Made by a program: the position numbers and the translations under genes
NCBI GenBank assembly: GCA_028023455.1
Contig: JAQFVV010000317.1
Span: 186,001-250,000 of the forward strand
DNA length: 64,000 bases
Direction of reading: 5' to 3'
Source of the DNA: Epiperipatus broadwayi
Taxonomy: Eukaryota; Onychophora; Udeonychophora; Euonychophora; Peripatidae
The notes under the pieces: generated by a model
Told to the model about the DNA's origin: nothing
Database searches by the model: none
The model's input: only the letters and a program-made list of their open reading frames with translations
Shown: positions 1-12,694 of the stretch, in pieces
Layout: each line of letters starts with the position of its first letter
Position numbering within the stretch: position 1 is the stretch's first letter

Positions 1-231
1 TTGTACAATTGGTTTGTTCAGTAAGTTTTCATTGTACGAGATCTCATTGTATCTTTCCCTTATTATAGTTTTACACTTAAATAGGCAAATCTTCTGAACA
101 TGTATTTAAATATTTTTGTTAGTTTTTTACTACCATATTTCTGTGGAAAGTTTGATTTTTTTTTTTTAGCATACAGAATTTGATTATTTGACATTATAAT
201 TTATAAATTAAGTTCTTTATTAATATTTTAG
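1..231 (+). other. Intron end with 3' splice site (EHBP1-type gene)
   Basis: AT-rich, T-biased sequence ending in a pyrimidine-leaning stretch and AG at 230-231, directly before the exon at 232. A TTATTAAT-like segment about 15 bases upstream of the AG could serve as branch point. No earlier exon is visible in these 231 bases. The call depends on the exon identification next to it. Confidence 0.75.
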
Positions 232-328
232 GAAATAAAGATGAAGAAGAGCGTTTAATGCAACAGTGGTTCCTATTGGTTAATAAAAAAAATGCTTTAA
301 TTAGAAGGCAGATGCAGCTCAACATCCT
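232..328 (+). CDS. EHBP1: Internal exon of an EHBP1-like protein (bMERB domain)
   Basis: A 97-bp exon lies between AG (230-231) and GTAAGT (329-334). It has two bases of a split codon, 31 full codons, then CT of the next codon. The translation reads N-K-D then [20 protein letters not shown], followed by RRQMQLNI. From memory of the family, the [18 protein letters not shown] core is the start of the bMERB (DUF3585) coiled-coil of EHBP1 and EHBP1L1, with weaker likeness to MICAL and MICAL-like proteins. This domain binds Rab8/10-family GTPases; EHBP1 links endocytic and recycling membranes to actin through EHD proteins and a CH domain. No stop occurs in frame and both splice sites are good, which is strong evidence in DNA this AT-rich. 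EHBP1 versus EHBP1L1 cannot be settled; one invertebrate orthologue is expected. The following exon (usually starting with an E-K-E segment) was searched for by eye and not found. Confidence 0.88.
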
Positions 329-3300
329 GTAAGTTATTTTATTACCAATATTACAATATGTGTTGTTAGACTTGTTTAATACTTAAACTATTTTGCAATA
401 ATTGAAACAAATGCCTGCATAACTACAGATAAATTATTAATACATGTCATTATTTGAAACACTAATGATGTTGGAATGGGTTATGGTGATAGTAGTGTTT
501 TAGTTATGCTTGTGTATGTAAGCAGCATATTTTCATTATAAAATTCATATATTAGATAGTGGATTGTCTTAATTTTCTTTTGAGTACTTTTTTTATTTCT
601 TGATCACTGCAGTTTGATAAAAGATTTATCTCAATTAAAGTACATACAAGCTTATACATACAATTAGTTTTGATACTAAAATAAATTAAGACAATTTTTC
701 TTTCATTACAATTTGTTGTTTTATTATATAAAATAATTACTGATATTTATACCAGTTAATTAATTGATTAGAATGGCAAAATTTATGGATTCTAATTAAC
801 CATGGGTTTTTAAAGGTAAACTTTGTAATTCTATTAACTATAAAAGAAAAAGTTTTACTTAAAATTATATTCAGATTTCGAGATTGAATTTTTATTACGT
901 TATAAGATGTTTATAAATATGAGTATATATTTGCCAAAAAATTATAGCTCATTTTATATACTGTTTGTTTTAAATAATTTGATTTTTTATTTTGTCTTTG
1001 TTGGAGTAAATTAATTTTAAAAGTATTATTGATCTGTTAAAAAGGTTTTGTGAATCTGTCACTTTCCTTTTTTTTTTTTGCAAAATAGATTTTTGAATTT
1101 AACTATCTATATATGATTCCTCAAGTTACAAATTACAAAATGTCATCAAAATACCTATTTACTCCTTAATGAATAGATTAATTAATTTACCAACTCCATT
1201 AAGTGCATCTATATTATGAAGTATTGCATCTCTCTTGGGTCTATCATTATTTTTTTAATCTTTACTGGAATCATCATACTTGTGTCACATATTAAACTTA
1301 TATCATTTACTTAAATCTTCCAAGATATAATTTATGATTGTCTAATATGTTTGTTTATTTTTCTATTAAAAGTGAACTTTTTTTAAATTTATTTATATTG
1401 GATGAGTAATTTGCTGTGGTTCATAAAAAACTAATATATACATAAAATATTTTCTGTTCCATGCGAATAAATATCTTAGATATGCAACTGTAATTATTAT
1501 TATTTTATTATTAGAATTCAATAGAGAATTTGCTGTTGGGATTATTATTGAGATCCTTTTCCATTATAAACTTTTCTGCTACATTATTTACTTTTTAATT
1601 CAATATCTTTTTTTTTTTTATTTAGTTTCTTTGCTTTGCTTCTTTCTTTTTTTTTTTTTTTTTTTATAGAAATATGTTTAATAATATTCAAATTATTTTT
1701 ACCTAGGTTAGATGAGCCAATCATATTATGATATGTAAATAGATGAGATTATCACTTACAAAAAATAAAAAGGTCACCTCATTATAAACTAATAGTATAA
1801 GTGATCTTTTTTTTTTTTTTTTCATATTTTCCAGTTTCATTTTCTCTTGTTGGCTGATTGTTATTAAAATTTCTCATTTTTTATAGCTATTTTGATAAAA
1901 TTGATTGATACCAAAACAAATTCATATATCAATAAAAACATTATACAAATGTTTTAACAGTACTTTCTAAAGCTGTTAGAAATTCTGCATTTTATTATGA
2001 TTAAACTAAGATGAGAAATACAGCATCTGATCTTTGTCTAAAAGAATACTAAATTATTTCCTATGAAAGAAAGAACAACTTCTACTAGAGTTGTTGGTAA
2101 AGGGTGTCAGTTTTTTACTCATTATTTAAAAATGGATAATTGTAGTAGTAATATTTAAATTTAGTTACTAAACAGACTATAAGAGGTATGTAGTATTTTT
2201 ATTTAAATCATTATTTTACATATGGTACTATGTGAACTGAATCATTTTTTATACAATCTATTAAGGCTGTACCATCTCTTAAGCAAACAGAATAATATGA
2301 ATGACTTCTCAAATCATTCCATTTTGATCACTTTCTTTCACAGCTGTAAGAATATAGTTTGACTGATCTTGACTTATTAGTAATTACCACCCATAAACTC
2401 TATCAGTTATTGAGAAAATTGTGATTACGGTTTGCATTTGTATGACATACTTCTGATTATTCATTGCCTAGTAACTTGACCATGAATGTTCTGCTTGAGA
2501 AGTTTTTATTGGGTTGTTTTTTGTTAAGCATTGAATGTTTAGATATGTGTGAGGCCTTAGTGTTATTTGTTTCACTGTAATTTTTTTATATCTTTGTTCC
2601 TTAAGCATTGAGTATGAACAACAATTGATTATATTAGTTTCATTATGTCATCTTTAAAAAATGTATTTATTCTTAAACTGGTGCTCCAGATCCTTGATAA
2701 TATTTTTAAAATTATGTATATTAATAATATTGAAAGCTCATTTATAAAAGAGTTCTAGAATAAATTATATTGAAAAGATGGTTAACGGTAAAAAGGAGAT
2801 CCCGAACAAAGTTCTAGCAATATTACTTCATATATATTATTCTGTGATCTAATAACTTTATTCTAAATTTAGTCAGAAAGTACATTAAAACAAATCTGAT
2901 AGTTGTCTTAAAGTTATGAAACTGTTGTCAACTTTCTGTTAAATATTTTTTATTCTACCTCTGTATTGATTTATCTGTAAAATAAAAAAAATAAAATAAT
3001 GTAAAAAATATATAATGATATACATGTATAACACATTTTTTTATTAATACCCAATTAGTAAGATTGGCGTTTCTGTAATTTAGTTAAAATTTTTATGTTT
3101 GTATAATAACATTAAATAATTCTGCTCTGAGAGTTAATTATGTTTACAGGGCTTTCTATCTTATTGATATACCAATATTAGTTTTAAAATTGTTTGCTTT
3201 TTATTTTTGCCTCACTTTATTTTATGTTATTGTTTGTTTATTTAAGCTTGCATTTCATGTTCTTGTCAATGATGTATTTTTTTAAAAATTCAAAAGTTTT

Positions 3301-3371
3301 TTTTTTTTTTCTGACTTAATTAAAATTATAAATATTAAAGCACTCGTATAAACTTTTAAAAACATTCAAAT

Positions 3372-3384
3372 CCCCCCCCCCCCC
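3372..3384. repeat. Poly-C tract (13 C)
   Basis: Thirteen consecutive C in a background almost lacking C or G runs. It could be length-variable or a sequencing-error hotspot. No function is implied. Confidence 0.9.
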
Positions 3385-3911
3385 AATCTGTTCATTTATT
3401 ATTGTAAGTATTGACGTGAAGAAATTATAATAGTTTATGCGTATTTAAATCATACGTTTATGGATTTACACACAAATAGATGCATCTTTACTTAATAAGT
3501 ACACTTGTATGTAATTTCTGTTAAACGTGTTTTTTTTTTATTCATAAAATATATTTTTGACTTCTATATTAGAAGCCATGTTGATTTTTTAAACTTGTGG
3601 AATCGTTAAATAGAAAACTTTTTTTTAATATGTGGATTTTTATTTTTATCTCACATTCTCATCTGAAAGATAATTTGCTTATGCATATATGTGTAACAGT
3701 GTATGCACATGTCTGCTCGTTTATATACAAGTATATATTTTAATTTAGTATATAAAAATTTGTTTGTATCTTGTGTCCCTGTAAATAAGAATTTTTCTTT
3801 AGCTCACTTTTATTTTAAAACGTCCATACCATTTAAAAATATATTTTCATCAGTTTAAAAGTGTTATATATAATTTTAATATTTTAGAACAAATTTTCAA
3901 AGTTTTTTTAT

Positions 3912-3940
3912 TCTCTCTCTCTCTCTGTCTCCTCTCTCTC
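3912..3940. repeat. (CT)n microsatellite, imperfect
   Basis: Alternating CT interrupted by GT and CC, on the presumed sense strand. It resembles a polypyrimidine tract, but no exon follows it. Confidence 0.85.
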
Positions 3941-4960
3941 ATGAAGGGTAATAGAACTGTTAATCATATATAATAGTCTGGGAAATAGAGGGGACCAGTT
4001 CAACTTCTTTTTCTTTTTTTCTGATAGCAATCAAAGGCAATTGTTATGCATTTGTCAGTTACTCTTTTCTTTCTTTCTGTTCCTATTTGTTTTTATGTAT
4101 TTGGAAGCTGTCTTGATAACCATTTCATTGCCTCTTGTCTATGCTTTAGTTTATATCAAAAAGATTTTAGTCACTAAATGTGCACATCACCTGGTTGGTG
4201 ATCATTCAACGGAGGATATGTTGCTTTTTTTATTTCACTCCTTTCTCCTACTCCTGACTTATTTTGCATGAAAATCTGAATGCAGTCCCAGATTGTTTGG
4301 TGACATTTTTTTTTTTTTTTTTGTTCTAAATACATTCTTAGATTGTTTATATTTTTCTAGTTCATTTCCATATGGCAGAAACTGCAATAACCAACTTTGT
4401 GAATATGACTTTTTTTTTTTTCATAAAAGATTTTCTGCAATGGATATTTTTTAATGGAAACTGTATGTGTGTGTTTAGTAGGATGGACTAGAAAGGGGAT
4501 AGTAAAAGAAGAGGGTTTTCTTTGAAGCTTTTCTCTGCAAAAGTGGTTGAAGGTATAGTTTGCTTTGGACAATAGAGAGAGAGAGATTCCCCTGTCTTTC
4601 TTCAGGCATGGTGTTATGCCACAATGCCAACATCTGTCCTGGATCTTGGCTTGGAATAAGGCAGGGTTAGGACCAAATGACATTCATTTAAAAATTTATA
4701 TATATATATTTAAAACACTATAAAAATAATGTGTAAATAGTTGCATATGATTACAATATGCAAATAGTTTATATAACTATTGATGTCTTAATGCATTTTA
4801 AGATTTTGTAATGATATACATATGTATGTGTAAACATTTGTGTTTACGCTTATATACATTGATTACCCGCAGAAATAGATATAAATATAATTGATTTTAT
4901 TTTTTATTATTATAATGCGAAGTTTTTCTAAAACAAAGTAATTGAATTTAATTTACTTTT

Positions 4961-5296
4961 TTAAAACTGGCCTCCGTCTGCTTTTATAGGCTTTATATAT
5001 ATAATATAGGCCACTATTAATGAATATTCTATTATTATACACTTGTTTTTTTTCTTGCTTGATTGCCATTTGTTACCGCATATTCTAGTCTGCCAGCTTG
5101 TAATTAGCAAACCTAAAGGTAACCATTGAAATAAGTTAAGAAAGGTGAGCAAACAAAAACGTTGGCTAAACACAACCACAAAGCAGAGCCAATGAACCCT
5201 GCTTGGCTCAGCACTAACCGCCGAATAACCGCCTTTGTTTGACCCAGCAGTGGCCACACGATTGCAGGTGACTAAGGCAGTTTTAAAATTAGGCAT
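4961..5296 (-). other. GC-richer island with a 111-codon open frame, unrecognised
   Basis: About 200 bases (roughly 5100-5300) are clearly less AT-rich than the surroundings and contain several CG dinucleotides. A minus-strand open frame of 111 codons starts at 5296, with its first 70 codons in the island. The protein has no signature I know, and its tail reads into ordinary AT-rich DNA, so it is probably not a gene. A degenerate non-autonomous repeat is the likeliest explanation. No A or B box of a tRNA-derived SINE was convincing. A regulatory element is possible but unsupported. Confidence 0.3.
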
Positions 5297-7714
5297 TTTA
5301 TTTCTTCAGTGCAGTACTAGCAAGTATCATTAGCGCCTATTAGGAAAGTTTTAAGAAAAAGGAATAGAGATAAGTGGAATTATTAGTGAAGATAATAAAG
5401 GCAAAATTACTTAAAGCAATATTGAAAGAAAAAAAGAAACCAAAAAAGTATAAATATCGAAACGAAATTTTGGATAGTATTGAATCTATATAAAAGAAAC
5501 ACTCTCTTGATAAGTGCTGCCATCTGTTGATAAATGTATTCTTAGGAGTCTTTCATTTTTTTTTTTTTACAATATTGATAAATAGACAGGCAGTTTTATT
5601 TAAAATGGTTATAACACAAAGCAAATGTATTCAGTCTCACCTACTTATTTTTAAATAGTGCACTTACATTTAGCCTATTTTCAAATGAAGTGATTATTAT
5701 ATTCAAAAATAAATATTTTTGAGATGTAAAGAATATACAATAATTAATTGTTTACAAAAAATTATTTTCCAAACATTAGATATTATATCTATCGTAAAAT
5801 TTTAATAAGTAGTAAAAGTGTCAACTCCATGCATAATTAATTTGTGTAAATACATAATACAATTAGTTAGTTATTCTTAGAAATGCATACATAGTATTTT
5901 ATTTATTTTTTGCTGTATTTTATTTAAGTGATATTAATAGCAATGTCAGAAATCAACCAAATGTTTTATAATAATGAAATCATTTATTTTTGTTATTAAA
6001 AAATGATTAGGACTGTACTTTTTTTAAAAAAAAAACAACGTCCATATAATTTCATATTTTTATATAGCATAAGTCTGTTATAAAAATGTAAGTAGAATTT
6101 AATTATTAATGTTAAATGATAATTTTTATTATTTTAATTTATATTAATGTATAAAGAAAGAGGAAAAAATACGAGTAAAATAATCAAAATTCTATTAAGT
6201 GATCAAAAATGTCCCATATATATTTATATAATATGCTTTAACCGTAGTGACATTTTTGATTATATTACAGTAATTCTCGTCTTCTTATATATGAAAAGTA
6301 TATATTTATTGCTTTTATTTGATAATTGGTATAATTTACAATATAAAATATCAAACAATCGGTTTATAACATATAGTATTTTTAAATAATAACGGATCGA
6401 GGGTTTTTAAATTACATATTTGTATCCATATTACTGAAAAATCTTCCATGCAAAAATATTTTCTAAAGTAGACGCATCACACCCTTGTGTGTATGTATAT
6501 TATATCACTGTAGTGTATATTTTGTTGAATCATTATGCACAGTAAGTACTATTAATTAAAAATGAATGTTACTATAAACCCAAAATCTAGAATGTATAGA
6601 ATATGATAGTATATATATAAATTTATAATGTATATAATAAAATGAAGCTGTAGTTAATTTTATAAAATTTACTATAGCAAATATAGCTTAAAGATATGTC
6701 GCTTCCAATAGTATATATATTTTACAGTATTAGGATTCACATATTTCTGTTAAATTACAAGTCATTTTTTCAAACGACAAATATTTTTTTGATTTAGATA
6801 TTGATGAAACTGACGAAGCAAACTTTAATAATCATGTTTTAAATTTGAAATAATAAATTCATAATTTTTGTCAAATAACTTTAAATCAATTATAACTATT
6901 AAATGGGTCAACAGTGTAGTCACACTAATTTTTTTATCACATGCATAAAATTTGAAATGTAACACATGCTTGAGCCATCTGAAGTAACTAATACAGTCAT
7001 GGTCTATCAAGAGGAAATGTTTACATTTTCCATTGATTTTGGAAAAAATTGCTTTAAAGTAAAAAGTAGTTGCTTTAATCCAATGTAAAAGTACACTTTA
7101 CAAAATAAAAGATCTATGTATTGCTGGAAATAAGAGATTCACTACAAACTAACTATGGCTTAATACTTAATTTAAATAATTTTATTAAAGTTCTTAGAGT
7201 AAAGTTCAATTTCATTTTATTACATATACTTATATGCATAATAATTACTTCTAGTTTAGAAAAGATTTTAATTAATATTTTTAAATACTTTTTAATTGTT
7301 CCTAATACTCTTGTGGCAAAGAGCAACTCTTATCAGATATATTATCTAGAATTACCTGATGAATACTATAATAATTGCTAGTTTATCAATCCTATGATTA
7401 TAACTAAAATATTTTCAGACAATTTTACAATACAAACTTTGTACATATCTAGATATTTTTGCTATCATATAAATAAACTCTTGCTAAAATAACTTCTAGC
7501 ATGACTATTCATCCATATATGATTTTGATAATTTGGTAAATAGAATAATGTACAAATGTTTGCAGAGATGTGCTTTTAACTCTGATTTATAAGAATGTTA
7601 AAGTTCCACCAATAGAAAAAAAAAAAACAGTATATGAAATTGAAAAAAGAAAAGTAACAAAATCTTGAGAGTAATATATTTTTAAAAAAATTATTCCAAA
7701 TAGAAAGAAGTTTG

Positions 7715-7830
7715 CATATGTCATTATGGCTCAGTTGGTATAGAATATCACATCTCGATAGGATCCTGGGATTAGAGAAATCAAAATTGTGATCTGAATT
7801 CTTAGCCTGGAGTGTGAGTGCTGAATATGA
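7715..7830 (+). mobile_element. tRNA-derived SINE scrap (probable)
   Basis: TGGCTCAGTTGG at 7727-7738 matches the internal A box of RNA polymerase III tRNA promoters. About 60 bases on, GTGATCTGAATTC (7789-7801) is a degraded match to a B box (consensus GGTTCGAATTC). The spacing suits a tRNA-like SINE head. No clear tail or target-site duplication could be defined, and the element abuts the Penelope remnant. It could be a decayed tRNA pseudogene instead. Confidence 0.45.
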
Positions 7831-7833
7831 TGA

Positions 7834-8013
7834 TTGTTGCTTAACTATATTAGCATATTCATCTCTTCTAGTAATGTTGCAACAATTGCTCATACTTATA
7901 CAAGAAACCTTACAATGAATATACTGAAACATTGGTATATTCATTATCAAAATAACACTTGGGTAGATAAACCCTCAAATATACTATTTGTATCTGTAAC
8001 TTGTGAAAATCTT

Positions 8014-8067
<54 letters not shown>

Positions 8068-9030
8068 TCATAGCCTCTGTTGAAAAGAATGTTATCCAAC
8101 CTCTTTTGAACACCCACAGAGATGTGATTTACACAAAATGCATCAATAATATTTTAGTCTGTGCTCCCTTAATCTAATTCATGAAATGTTTGAAAATTTC
8201 AAACAATTCCCATAAATTAAATGGGCAATGGAAGATGAGGACAATCATCAGTCTATCAAATATATTGATTAGACAGGCCCACACTATTGATTGTTCAATG
8301 ATTGTCAAACTCTCAGCATTAGGGGTTACTTGCAACTGCAATCTAAAGTCGTATTCCAATATAAAATAGCCGACTTCAAAGGCTTTTAACTTAGAAATTC
8401 TAGACTTTGTAAATTTATAGCTGATGCTAAAAATAACCTGGAATTTTATAAGAAAGACTTAATTAAAATTGGCTATTACAATGTTATTTTGGATAAACAA
8501 ATAAAGAAATTCAACAGTAGATGTAAGTATGATAGAGCCCCTAATCTTAAACCATGGATTAATATACTATATATTCCCAACATATATTTAAAATTAACAA
8601 CTATTCTCTCTAAAGAATTTAATGTTGACTGTATAAGCCTTCTATCCCTAATCACACTCATTAACAATTCTAAAGATAAAATCAGTAATGATGGCAACAC
8701 ACAGCTAAGTTTATGCCTTAGGCTGCCAATCTTGCAATGGTATATATTACAGTGCAATGCATGCTAATTTGAATCTGGAATATCATAGCATGTCTACCTA
8801 TATAATAGAGCCAAATCTAACACTTTGTATAGCTCAGTATTCTTCGATCACAAAAATATTGCTGGCCAATGTTTTAAACCCACTGTTGTTAATGTCATTT
8901 GTCTCAAAAGCAATCATGAGAAATGGAAAGTTAAGGAAACTTGGCACATAATTAATTCTGTCAATACAGTAATCATTACAGCCATTAGCGTTCCCCGTAA
9001 ACATTGTTCATTCAATCTGCCAATGTAGGT
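7834..9030 (+). mobile_element. Decayed Penelope-like retroelement (RT end plus GIY-YIG region)
   Basis: Several reading frames in succession resemble the C-terminal half of Penelope-like element proteins. At about 7919-7970, KHWYIHYQNNTWVDK looks like RT motif C (family form WYRYxDDTxV) with both catalytic Asp changed to Asn. At 8228 onward come MEDEDNHQ and then a degraded version of the family's PFLDVL block. At 8391-8520, LEFYKKDLIKIGYYNVILDK fits the conserved thumb segment before the linker. At 8540-8680, IYIPNIYLKLTTILSKEF leads to SKDKI, the usual lead-in to the GIY-YIG endonuclease. At 8800-8960, LYNRAKSNTLYSSVFFDHK and VKETWHI fit the later endonuclease motifs, including the Glu. 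The GIY core itself is not readable. Stops, frameshifts and an inserted microsatellite make it dead. Family assignment is from memory of motifs. Confidence 0.7.
8013..8065. repeat. (GT)n(AT)n compound microsatellite
   Basis: About 10 GT units followed by about 16 AT units, lying between RT motif C and the next conserved block of the Penelope-like remnant. It arose or inserted after that element lost function. Confidence 0.95.
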
Positions 9031-11812
9031 GGAGCTTTGTTGCTTTGCATTTACAATTATCATATATGCAAACATACAAATTCATTAAAATTTGTGCCCG
9101 GTGTATGCCAGCAGAAACACCGATATATTTTGCTAACTCTCAGTTATGCTTAGACAAAGATATTCCATATCGAAAGCCTTGCTTAGCAGATTATTTTCCA
9201 TACTGTAATTATTATTTATATATTATATATAAGTAATAGTAGATAATAAAAAATTTAAGCTGCAACTATTTACAACATGCTAATTATAAGTTTTAAAATT
9301 ATATAATATTAAGAATAGACCATTTGAATCAATTTTTTTTCTGGAAGCAGTTAAAATTTTTAACTTGTGATAATATGTGTAAAACTTTTCTATTAAATAT
9401 ATTTATTAGATAAACTGTTTTTGATGATCTTGGAACCATCATGTATCTAAACTCTCACAATTAATTCAAAGCATATAATTCATTTTACTTTTGCATAAAA
9501 CATATCTCTGGATCATAGTAATTTCTTCAAAATTATATAAGTTACATAAAAAATAATTATATTTTCTAAAAGCACAAATTAAATATTCATAATCTGGAAA
9601 AATTTTATGACTATAAAACGTTATTATTAAAATAAAAATGTATTCAAATGATATTTTTAAATTTAAAATACACACAAATTTTTAAAATATAATTTAAATA
9701 AAATTAAGCATAGTGGATTAAGAACAAATAATATACCTGAATAATATGCCAGTGTTTCTTTATGGGATTTTTTTAAAATTTGATATCTTGAATTACAGGA
9801 GAAAGTGATTTTATTTTTTCCTACAAAGTAACAAATAAGAAAAAAAAAGGTAACTTACTATAATCACTAACTTTGTAAAATATTTTTTTTATTGTGTGCA
9901 CTGTTTTTATGTAAATCTTATTACAAAACTAATAGGAACCGTACCAAATGAAAGCATAAGAAGTAAATAGATAAACTTTAATCACTAATTGATGATTTGA
10001 AAGCTGTCATGATTTATTACAACAGAAAAGTGAAATGAAAAAATATATATTTATTTATAATCATAAAGATATAACAACAATCTTTTATGATTATATGGAT
10101 ATATCCATGTCTATTTATGTCCAATTGTTATTAAAATTAATAATATTGTTATTATTTAATATTTAAGTTATTAGGAGCCACTAATACTTTATAGACTTGA
10201 AGGTATAGAAAGAGAAAGATTAAACTAGTACTGTTTAAATATTATTACACAAGATTTTTTTTAAAAATTTGATAAAGTTCAGTAACTAAGAGAGTATTGT
10301 CATGTATATTAGGTGAAAAAAAAAAGGATCAAATAGTATTTGAATTATTCATATTATTTTGGATTATAAAGTATATTCATTAAGTATTTAGTACTTTCAA
10401 CTTAATATGTTAAACAGAAAAATATGCTACCACATATTTTACAGATCGTGAAAGAAACAAGTTGATATATGTTTTTAAGAAATTAATCTTAGGCAAAGTT
10501 ATAACAGTATGGTTTTAATAGTGTGTATTTTATTGTGAACAAAATTTAATTGGCAATTATACACTTTTTCAAGATGTATTTGTTTTAGGATGAATAAATT
10601 AATACATTTCTCCACTGAATTGCAATATAAAAGCAATATAGTTGTTATATAAGAATATGGAGAAAAAAACTATCAAACAACATACATTTGTTTTCTTTAT
10701 TAACATTAGAAATAAACTAATTAAGCATAATTAAAAGAATGGCACAATCAAAAATTAAAACATCATCCTAAAGAATTTGGCCATCGTATTTTTGCTATAA
10801 TTTTTCCCAACTCAAAAGCATGCTGAATTATAATTTAGAGAATAAAGAAATTGAGTTTTAAACAATTTAGAATTTGAATTTAAAAGTAAAAACTATTTTG
10901 ATCATAAAAAATGAATTTAAAATTTGTATATATTTTTATCAGACTTTTTTATGCAAATATTATATTTGTTCTGGCAACAATGGCTCAAAGTTCCGCTTTA
11001 TCACTGTTCACTGGTCAAACTGTTTTGCAAAGTCATTATAAAAGTTTGCAAAATATTTATTGATAATTATAATTCAACTGCTTGATATCTATATTGTGTT
11101 GCATTTAAATCCTGGCTTTCAAACGGAATTATATTTATTTTAAGAAATTATCAAATACTTTATGATAATGTTTTAAAAAATAGTTAGTCAAATGTTTTAA
11201 GATACGGTATGAATCCATATTATAAATAAACAACTTTTGCAAAATAATTAATTAGTATTTATTATTAATTTCTAGATATTTTTTGTGACTTAAAATTATA
11301 AATTTAATGGAATTTATAGTTAAGTATTAAATATTTTATATAAAATTCATAAACCAATACTTAAAAAAGGAACCTTCAATGTAAAAAACATATAAGATTA
11401 ATCACCAAAACAATTTAACTTTAAAGCAATTAATAGTTTAATGAAATTTGGGCTCTTTTTTGCATGATTAATTTTATTATATGTATCCTTAAGTTTAAAT
11501 AAGATTTATGGAAAATTAAAATAATTTCGTTTGCATATTTATTAAAAATTACTATACAAATAATTAAAATAATGAAATTATCATGTGATTTTTGTTTAAA
11601 AAGCTTACATTTTTTTAGTTAAATAGCATAATATAAAAAATATTCAAATGCTAATTTGTAACTTTAATTTTTTTTTTTTAAATAAATACAAAATATGTTG
11701 CATTTTTATAGTTATATATTGAATTAATCCAAACATTTTTAAAATTAAAGAAAAAGGGCTTTAGAATTATTGTGTTTATTAATGTAATGTAAATAAACAT
11801 TGTTCATCATAA
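9031..11812. other. AT-rich DNA, nothing identified
   Basis: Uniformly AT-rich with short A and T runs. Open frames of 63-69 codons at its start and middle have no recognisable motif. No splice-bounded coding segment, tRNA or long repeat was seen on either strand. Confidence 0.6.
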
Positions 11813-11937
11813 TATAGCATTTGTAATTTAAGACTTTTTTTTATCTTTTAATTACACCTTTCATTTAGGAACACTATAGCATTTGTAATTTAAGACTTTT
11901 TTTTTATCTTTTAATTACACCTTTCATTTAGGAACAC
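11813..11937. repeat. Recent tandem duplication, 62-bp unit
   Basis: The segment from 11813 to 11874 is repeated at 11875-11937 with only one extra T in a T run. The copies are otherwise identical, so the duplication is young or the region is prone to slippage. Confidence 0.92.
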
Positions 11938-12439
11938 AATGAAAATTAAAATTTTGAAATTGTTCAATTAAACTTATGGCAAAACCATTGAGATTTAAGG
12001 CTGACTTAAAGTAAACTTTATGGCTATCATAACACCACATTGATCTGATAGACCCCTCTTAAAGGTTATTTATAAGAAATCATAGTAAATGGATCGTGTT
12101 TTTAGGATTGTCACTTTTTGTATTTAAACTTTTTTGTAAACTCCTGAATAATAAACAATTTGATGTCTAACTTTTATTTGTTTTGGTTATAATAATATTT
12201 ATTTTACCTTTTCTGAATTAAAAACAATGGAAATTTAAAAGATATGAATTTTTTTTAAAAAATTTAAAAATTTATGTAAAACACAAACACAATATTTAGA
12301 AATTTTTGTTTTGGACAAATCAAGAAATATTTAAGTACAGTGGAGCCACAAACTATATTTTGTTCCAAGCCCTCTTCATTTATAAACATATATATTTAAA
12401 TAAGCATTTATTTTATATAGCGTATGTAAACAATTGTAT

Positions 12440-12694
12440 TACAGTCAAATATCAGCCTTTCACGCTAATTGTGCATACGCTTTGCAAGTGTTAATAATAA
12501 ATGAATACTTTCTCACCAATACAAGATATAGTTTTATGCAGGAATTTTTATTCCTGCATAAATACTATATCTTGTATTGGTGAGATTTTTCTGCATAAAT
12601 ACTATATCTTGTATTGGTGAGAAAGTATTCATTTATTATTAACACTCGTAAAGCGTATGCACAATTAGCATGAAAGGCTGATATTTGACTGTAA
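12440..12694. repeat. Foldback element, ~105-bp arms with partial internal duplication
   Basis: 12440-12545 reads as the reverse complement of the segment ending at 12694. The right arm carries an extra ~35-bp copy of the loop-proximal part: CTGCATAAATACTATATC occurs near 12554 and again near 12591. The outer ends pair ACAGTCAAATATCAGCC with GGCTGATATTTGACTGT. The turn is only a few bases (near 12546-12551). A handful of mismatches are visible. No open frame is needed to explain it. Likely a MITE-like foldback or a template-switch product. Confidence 0.9.

Larger units (their letters stand above)
329..7714 (+). other. Long T-rich intron, no further exon found
   Basis: Begins with a consensus donor GTAAGT at 329. 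The + strand is visibly rich in T runs through about 5 kb, as expected for the sense strand of many animal introns. I see no coding-like exon flanked by splice sites, no RNA gene and no clear transposon protein here. Short homopolymers (T runs near 165, 1070, 1640, 1810, 3300, 4310) are the main structure, apart from the small repeats and the GC-richer island listed separately. Open frames of 60-124 codons in this stretch show no family signature and I treat them as chance. Confidence 0.6.
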
